A stretch of 9,417 nt of DNA, from positions 1 to 9,417 of the forward strand of contig JBAXQV010000122.1 of assembly GCA_037131575.1 (NCBI GenBank), written 5' to 3'. The notes beneath the pieces were generated by a model, which saw only the letters and a program-made list of their open reading frames with translations, was not told where the DNA came from and did not search any database. Positions 5,571 to 9,417 of this stretch are shown here, piece after piece; within the stretch, counting starts at the first letter, position 1, and every line of letters starts with the position of its first letter. This stretch comes from VFMC01 sp037131575 (GTDB taxonomy: Bacteria; Actinomycetota; Acidimicrobiia; Acidimicrobiales; Ilumatobacteraceae). A program made the translations under genes and the position numbers.

Positions 5571-5808
5571 AGCAACGCTCCGTGAACTGTTCGTCTTCCT
5601 CGATGGCGAGCTCACTGCCGAGGAACAAGACGACATCGTCGCCCACCTCAACACCTGCACCGACTGCCAAGGTGCCTTCGAGTTCCATCTCGAGTTGAAG
5701 ACAGCCGTGGCCGAGAAGTGCCGCAACGACGACATGCCACCCAGCCTCATGGCCAAGATCGAGAACTGTTTCGGCGACGCGTTCGGTAGCCCCTTCCAGA
5801 ACCCCTAG
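5557..5808 (+). CDS. rsrA: Zinc-binding anti-sigma factor, RsrA / mycothiol-system type
   Basis: 83 aa. The start at ATG 5557 overlaps the sigma gene by 14 bases; the upstream frame is not conserved-looking. It has the full ZAS pattern: Cys4 in 'MADCEATLRELFVFLDGEL', then H30-x3-C34-x2-C37 ('HLNTCTDC'). A later Cys54 sits in 'AEKCRNDDMPPSLMAKI', the position where RsrA has its second cysteine cluster. In Streptomyces RsrA, oxidation of the zinc cysteines releases SigR; the same residues are present here, so the switch should work. An additional Cys71 is near the C-terminus. The protein is cytoplasmic with no membrane segment. The overlap implies stoichiometric co-translation with the sigma factor. 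Confidence 0.9.
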   Translation: MADCEATLRELFVFLDGELTAEEQDDIVAHLNTCTDCQGAFEFHLELKTAVAEKCRNDDMPPSLMAKIENCFGDAFGSPFQNP

Positions 5809-5844
5809 GGCATCGCGAATTCACCACACGGGCGCTCGGGTCGC

Positions 5845-5850
5845 TACGCT
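5845..5850 (+). promoter_or_regulatory. -10 element TACGCT for the small membrane protein–tilS unit
   Basis: TACGCT fits TANNNT and ends six bases before ATG 5857. The gap 5809-5856 shows no terminator hairpin after rsrA. The GGGGG run directly before the ATG is too close to serve as a Shine-Dalgarno. Confidence 0.5.
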
Positions 5851-5856
5851 GGGGGC

Positions 5857-6003
5857 ATGCTCGCTGCACAAATCTGGCACTACTGGATCGGCTTGATCCT
5901 CTTCCTCGTCAGCGTTGTCGGGGTCGTTGCCGTGATCGGCGGATATCTCGCCTCGGTTACTTCGAAGCGCTACCCCAACAAGCGCCAATCCGCCGACGAG
6001 TGA
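5857..6003 (+). CDS. Small single-span membrane protein, 48 aa, unknown function
   Basis: The ATG at 5857 opens a 48-residue frame. It begins 'MLAAQIWHYWIGLILFLVSV', continues as a hydrophobic run to about residue 34 ('VGVVAVIGGYLASV'), and ends in a basic, polar tail 'TSKRYPNKRQSADE'. That is one membrane helix (about residues 10-34) with a short N-terminus and a positively charged tail predicted to stay in the cytoplasm. A -10 hexamer lies six bases before the start, and the stop is only four bases before the tilS ATG, so the two form an operon. Codon use is GC-rich like its neighbours. I recognise no family with certainty. Its position could suggest a role in envelope stress or simply translational coupling to tilS; neither is shown. 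Confidence 0.75.
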   Translation: MLAAQIWHYWIGLILFLVSVVGVVAVIGGYLASVTSKRYPNKRQSADE

Positions 6004-6007
6004 GCCG

Positions 6008-6931
6008 ATGACGGCTGGGGCGCTCGGCTGGTCGGGCCCCGCTGCCCACACCATCGCCGAACTCCTCGGGCGTTGCACCTTTCCAGTGGTCGGCACCCCG
6101 GTCACCTGTGCCGTATCGGGTGGAGCCGACTCGACTGCACTCGCCGTACTTGCGGTTGCATCTGGCTGTGCTGTCACCATCGCCCATGTCGATCATGGGT
6201 TGCGGCCCACATCGGCCGCCGATGCCGCTGCAGTGGCCCAACTCGCCGCCCAACTCGGCGTGCCCTACACACTGCACACCGTGCACGTGGGTGCCGGCCC
6301 CAACCTCGAGGCCCGGGCCCGCGCCGCCCGGTACGGCGCGCTGCCCGCCGATGTGCTCACCGGCCACACAGCCGACGACCAGGCAGAAACCATGCTCATC
6401 AACCTGCTCCGCGGTGCCGCCACCTCCGGGCTGGCCGCCATGCGACCAGGCCCACAACGCCCGTTGCTGAATCTGCGCCGCGCCGACACCGAGGCACTGT
6501 GCGCGCTGGCGGGGCTGGCCGTGGTGCACGACGAAACCAACGCCGACAGCCGTTTCGTGCGCAATCGGGTACGGCACGAAGTGCTGCCTTTGTTGATCGA
6601 TGTGGCCCAGCGCGACCTTGCGCCGGTGTTGGCCCGGCAAGCAGCACACCTGCGCGCCGACGACGACCTGCTGCAACAGCTCGCCGCCACCATCGACGTC
6701 ACCGATGCCCCAGCCCTGGCCGCGGCCCCGCTACCACTGGCCCGCCGTGCCGTGCGGGCCTGGCTGGCCGCCCACGAACCCGAAGCGCATCCACCCGATT
6801 CGGCGGCCGTCGACCGTGTGCTCGATGTGGCTGCGGGCCGGTCGCTGGCGTGCGAGGTGGCAGGTATCGGCCGGGTGGAACGACATCGGCAACAGCTCTC
6901 GATCTCATCATTTCCCGATGCGTTCGCCTGA
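6008..6931 (+). CDS. tilS: tRNA(Ile)-lysidine synthetase
   Basis: 307 aa. The PP-loop ATPase motif SGGADS is at residues 37-42, followed by 'AHVDHGLRP' (59-67). 'GHTADDQAETMLINLLRGA' (118-136) and 'HDETNADSRFVRNRVRHEVLP' (173-193) are both diagnostic for TilS. The enzyme attaches lysine to C34 of the CAU-anticodon tRNA-Ile, changing its decoding from AUG to AUA, and is normally essential. The length fits actinobacterial TilS, which lacks the extra C-terminal domain of the E. coli protein. It is preceded at four bases by the small membrane protein. In many bacteria tilS is followed by hpt and ftsH; here neither follows, and the next gene is a phosphatase-like protein with its own leader. Confidence 0.95.
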   Translation: MTAGALGWSGPAAHTIAELLGRCTFPVVGTPVTCAVSGGADSTALAVLAVASGCAVTIAHVDHGLRPTSAADAAAVAQLAAQLGVPYTLHTVHVGAGPNLEARARAARYGALPADVLTGHTADDQAETMLINLLRGAATSGLAAMRPGPQRPLLNLRRADTEALCALAGLAVVHDETNADSRFVRNRVRHEVLPLLIDVAQRDLAPVLARQAAHLRADDDLLQQLAATIDVTDAPALAAAPLPLARRAVRAWLAAHEPEAHPPDSAAVDRVLDVAAGRSLACEVAGIGRVERHRQQLSISSFPDAFA

Positions 6932-6968
6932 AGGCGTACGGCCTTCGTTCATATAGCCTTAGAAGGCC
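6930..6968 (+). promoter_or_regulatory. Competing inverted repeats between tilS and the phosphatase-like gene
   Basis: GAAGGC (6930-6935) pairs with GCCTTC (6941-6946) across a five-base loop. The same right arm, as GGCCTTC (6940-6946), also pairs perfectly over seven bases with GAAGGCC (6962-6968), which ends immediately before an ATG at 6969. The two hairpins cannot form together. TAGCCT (6954-6959) inside the second loop is a possible -10. The first hairpin overlaps the tilS stop and lacks a U-run, so it is a weak terminator at best. Confidence 0.4.
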
Positions 6969-6995
6969 ATGCTCGTTCGAAACCTCACACGCTGA
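6969..6995 (+). CDS. Possible 8-aa leader peptide (MLVRNLTR) coupled to the next gene
   Basis: ATG 6969 opens eight codons whose TGA shares its last base with the ATG at 6995 (TGATG). The candidate -10 TAGCCT lies nine bases upstream, the same spacing as marR. The downstream gene has no Shine-Dalgarno, so re-initiation after this mini-ORF would explain its translation. An ORF this short can arise by chance. Confidence 0.35.
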   Translation: MLVRNLTR

Positions 6996-7504
6996 TGCCT
7001 CCTCGCCTACGCGGGAAGTGGGCCCTCGGCATCACGCCCCGCAACTTCACCTGGATCATGAAAGACAAGCTCGCCGTGTGCGAGCGCCCTGGCGGCTACG
7101 GCGACAACCACCGTCGTGTGCGTCGGCAGGAAGAGATCATCTGGCTGAAGGAGAACGGTTTCGGGTGCCTCATCAGCATCATCCCGGCACCGCACAACCT
7201 GCACAACTACGACGAGCTCTCGATGCCCTACCGCCATCGCCCCTTCACAGGCGTCGACGATCTGGGCGTGTGGCTGAAGACCTTCTACACCGAACTGGAA
7301 GACCTGCTCAGCTCAGGGATGAAAGTGGTGGTGCACAACGAGAACGTCGACGACCGCATCGTGGGCATCATGGGCGGCTACATCCGCTGGAGCGGTCTGG
7401 TTGAAGACCCATCGCAGGCGATCACCGTGATCGAGCGCATCTCGGGGCGGCAACTCGACCCCTTCGGCCGCGAGATCATGCTCATGGCTCACACCTTGCG
7501 CTGA
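6995..7504 (+). CDS. Dual-specificity-phosphatase-fold protein lacking the catalytic Cys (putative pseudophosphatase)
   Basis: 169 aa. The order of elements matches a DSP/PTP fold. 'PRNFTWIMKDKLAVCERPGG' resembles the usual opening strand ('..W...g.lA.g.rPg'). 'EEIIWLKENGFGCLISI' is the helix-strand leading to the substrate side. 'MPYRHRPFTGVDDLGVWLKTF' holds the general-acid region (Asp88/89). 'GMKVVVHNENVDDRIVGIMGGYI' occupies the place of the P-loop 'VHC-x5-R-TG..AAYL', and 'DPSQAITVIER' follows as in DSPs. In the P-loop the Cys is Asn115 while Arg121 is kept at the x5 spacing. A normal thiol-phosphate mechanism is therefore excluded; it may bind a phospho-ligand or have another role. No ATG, GTG or TTG lies upstream in frame before the tilS end. 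It has no signal peptide and is convergent with the M23 gene 36 bp away. The family call is by eye. Confidence 0.6.
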   Translation: MPPRLRGKWALGITPRNFTWIMKDKLAVCERPGGYGDNHRRVRRQEEIIWLKENGFGCLISIIPAPHNLHNYDELSMPYRHRPFTGVDDLGVWLKTFYTELEDLLSSGMKVVVHNENVDDRIVGIMGGYIRWSGLVEDPSQAITVIERISGRQLDPFGREIMLMAHTLR

Positions 7505-7540
7505 CAGCCCACGTCAGGCGCCACGCGCGGGCGATACAGG
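7505..7540. other. Intergenic gap between convergent genes, no clear terminator
   Basis: The 36 bp between the stop of the phosphatase-like gene and the stop of the M23 gene are GC-rich. They contain only short potential pairings (for example CGCC with GGCG across an ACGCGC loop) and no T- or A-run, so I cannot call an intrinsic terminator for either gene. Confidence 0.5.
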
Positions 7541-9417
7541 TCAGCCGATACCGACCAGATCGATGATCACATCGGCTGGCTGAATCGACGCCACGCACAC
7601 TCCGCCGGCGCCTACTGCAACTGGCACCACCGCCGTGGTGACCCGATAGGGCGACTGCGCCGACACCGTGCCGACACTCTGCGGCTGCCCACAGGGGTAC
7701 ACGAACACACTGGTTGCCTGGGCCCCGCTCAAGGTGGTCACTGCCACCATCACCGTGGTTGCACCACTGGCCACGCCGCCCACTGGCACGGCCACGCCGG
7801 CAGCCGTCACCTTCGCACCGGTGCTGCGTGAATCGAACAGACGGGTCGGGGCCATACCCGTGATGGCTGCGGCACCGCTGTCGCTCGACCACACCCCGTT
7901 GACGTCGACGATCACGTCGACGTCGACCGAACTCGTGATGCACCAGCCGGCCGTCGAGGCACGCATGGTCATCGTGAACGATGAAATCGGGTCGCCGCTG
8001 AACGGCACCTGCCAGCCACCCTGGCCACAGAAGCCGAGTGACAGCAGCCCATTGGCCCGCGGGTTCACCAGCGTGATCGTTGCGGTGAGCGCCTGGGTGC
8101 TCGAACTGACTCCCAATGCATCGGCGCCGAGGGTGAGCGTGGCGCCCGCTGCGAGGCGACCGGTATTGCGGGTGTCGGCCACACGACGAGTGTTCACCGG
8201 CACCACACCCACGCCCGTAGCGGTCTTGGAAGCCAACACCTCCACCTTTACGAAGGCAGGCGTGCTCAACCAGACGCAGATGCTGCCGCCGACCACACTC
8301 ACCACCGAACTCCCTGCCGACGTTCCTGCGGCATCGAAGCTCAGGGTGGTGGCCACTGGTACAGGCGAACCGCATGGGTAGGCCACGAGGTAGCCGGGCA
8401 TGCCCGCACTGCGGGCCACGAGGCGCACCATCACCGACGAGGTACCCACCGGCACACCGGCGAGTTGGTCGACGCGAATCTTCTGTGCGGTTGCCGACGC
8501 AAGTGGGGCGGTGCCCCAGGCCGAGTCGTACGCAGTCTTCGGCGCCATGAAGGTCCACGACTGGCCGGGCTTACTCGCTAGTACAGCCCCGGCGCCACCG
8601 GTCGACGATGACGGGACGGGCGTCGTAGTAGCCGGTGCTGTGGCAGCCGGTGCCGTAGCGCCGGGAACCGTGGTGGTCGGTGAGCCGGCAGCGGGCTGCG
8701 TGGGGAACACGCCGTCGGGCTGCGGCAGCGGCTTGGTGGTACGGCAGGCGTCGACCGCTTTCGCCGTGGGATAAGGATTGATGGCTGGCCCACCGTTGGG
8801 GTGTACTTCGAAGTGCAGGTGCGGGCCCGATGCATCGCCGGTGCTGCCCACCCATCCGAGAATCTGGCCGGCCACCACGTGCGACCCCACCTGCAGCCCG
8901 GGCGCGAATGCCGAGAGGTGGGCGTAGAAGAAGTAGTCGCCGTTGGCAGCCGTGAGCCACCAACCGTTGCCCGACAGCGAACCCGGGTGTTCGAATGCCT
9001 GGCGGGTGAGCGTGCCGTCGACCACTGCATACAGGTAGCGACCGGCCGAGGCGATGATGTCGACACCTTGGTGCTTGCGCCCGCCGCCGCGAGGAGCGCC
9101 CCACGAATCGACGAATCCACACGGACCCTGCACAGGGAACACCGACATGGGCACCACGTTGGGGGCAACGATGGTGGTGGGCGCAGGCACGGTGGTGGCA
9201 GGCACGGTGGTGGCAGGCACGGTGGTGACAGGTGCCGTGGTGGGAGGCACGGTGGTGACAGGTGCCGTGGTGGGAGCAGCCGACGTGGTGGGCGTTGCGC
9301 CTGCGGGAAGGCAGACGGTGGTGCCCACATAGATGGGCGTCTGCACGGTGGCCGAGTTGATGGCCAGCAATGCCGCCACGGTCACCTGCGACTTCCGCGC
9401 GATCGAGTACCAGCCGT
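7541..9417 (-). CDS. Secreted LysM–M23 metallopeptidase with three C-terminal Cys-pair surface repeats (N-terminus outside window)
   Basis: The frame is open to the right edge, so the true start and any signal peptide are not seen. Numbering is from the in-frame GTG at 9385, which is not the start. The first visible residues, 'GWYSIARKSQVTVAALLAIN...' to 'VCLPAG', are most of a LysM glycan-binding domain. A Thr/Val/Pro linker (30-78) follows. The M23 domain (about 86-205) has zinc ligands H105 and D109 in HQGVD, 'YAHL' (H156), and GPHLHFEV (H189, H191), so it looks catalytically intact. Such enzymes cut peptidoglycan cross-links. After a second linker (220-265) come three related domains of about 110 residues (283-614). 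They carry 'VADTRNTGRL', 'LFDSRSTGA' and a degenerate 'AYDSAWGTA' motif, and each has one Cys pair. It is convergent with the phosphatase-like gene. Confidence 0.9.
   Translation of the reverse strand, partial: GWYSIARKSQVTVAALLAINSATVQTPIYVGTTVCLPAGATPTTSAAPTTAPVTTVPPTTAPVTTVPATTVPATTVPAPTTIVAPNVVPMSVFPVQGPCGFVDSWGAPRGGGRKHQGVDIIASAGRYLYAVVDGTLTRQAFEHPGSLSGNGWWLTAANGDYFFYAHLSAFAPGLQVGSHVVAGQILGWVGSTGDASGPHLHFEVHPNGGPAINPYPTAKAVDACRTTKPLPQPDGVFPTQPAAGSPTTTVPGATAPAATAPATTTPVPSSSTGGAGAVLASKPGQSWTFMAPKTAYDSAWGTAPLASATAQKIRVDQLAGVPVGTSSVMVRLVARSAGMPGYLVAYPCGSPVPVATTLSFDAAGTSAGSSVVSVVGGSICVWLSTPAFVKVEVLASKTATGVGVVPVNTRRVADTRNTGRLAAGATLTLGADALGVSSSTQALTATITLVNPRANGLLSLGFCGQGGWQVPFSGDPISSFTMTMRASTAGWCITSSVDVDVIVDVNGVWSSDSGAAAITGMAPTRLFDSRSTGAKVTAAGVAVPVGGVASGATTVMVAVTTLSGAQATSVFVYPCGQPQSVGTVSAQSPYRVTTAVVPVAVGAGGVCVASIQPADVIIDLVGIG
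9186..9275. repeat. Six 15-bp tandem units encoding the TTVPA-type linker
   Basis: Six consecutive 15-bp units lie within the LysM–M23 gene. Units 1 and 2 are identical GGCACGGTGGTGGCA. Units 3-4 (9216-9245) and 5-6 (9246-9275) are exact copies of a 30-bp pair. Being a multiple of three, copy-number change would lengthen or shorten the linker between LysM and the peptidase without shifting the frame. Confidence 0.9.

Noticed and set aside
7901..7924. Perfect 10-bp inverted repeat GACGTCGACG-ATCA-CGTCGACGTC inside the M23 gene
   Set aside because: It encodes the alternating Val-Asp stretch of the second surface repeat (VDVDVIVDV). GTC/GAC codon alternation is self-complementary, so the symmetry is explained by the protein.

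Overview
The window is a gene-dense, high-GC stretch of chromosome. It most resembles an actinobacterium, and probably an acidimicrobial lineage (Ilumatobacter- or Microthrix-like). The grounds are: an ECF sigma factor paired with a zinc anti-sigma factor of the SigR/RsrA (mycothiol-system) type; a LysM–M23 protein with Thr/Val/Pro linkers and 'DTR' surface repeats; a short TilS; and TANNNT -10 motifs placed so close to start codons that many mRNAs are probably leaderless. The class assignment is inference. I see no IS element, CRISPR array, rRNA or prophage.

Left part (1-1508, + strand): the 3' end of a DNA polymerase III delta-prime gene (holB-like), a pyridoxamine-phosphate-oxidase-fold protein, tRNA-Thr(CGU), and an S4-domain RNA-binding protein (Hsp15 type). 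The S4 gene's natural N-terminus begins with an ATT codon two bases after the tRNA 3' end. A block of four 18-bp repeats, with five GGGG runs on the minus strand, separates this group from the next, which converges on it.

Middle (1585-4941): a tightly coupled minus-strand operon runs alpha/beta hydrolase, then seven-bladed YVTN beta-propeller lipoprotein, then Tat-type lipoprotein of the polysaccharide deacetylase family. The junctions are TGATG and GTGA overlaps. The operon diverges from a MarR regulator across only 20 bp, and a single 7-bp element there reads as a -10 hexamer on both strands. MarR probably controls this envelope-facing operon.

Right part (4962-7504, + strand): sigR-like sigma factor and rsrA-like anti-sigma factor (overlapping), a 48-aa single-span membrane protein, tilS (tRNA-Ile lysidine synthetase), a possible 8-codon leader ORF, and a protein that looks like a dual-specificity phosphatase whose catalytic Cys is replaced by Asn. 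Converging on it from the right edge is the C-terminal 600-odd residues of a secreted LysM–M23 peptidase with three Cys-pair surface repeats; its N-terminus lies outside the window.

The most interesting points are the tRNA/S4 arrangement with an AUU start, the symmetric divergent promoter over the three-gene envelope operon, and the apparent pseudophosphatase. All functional calls are by eye, from motifs and remembered family patterns; no search was run.
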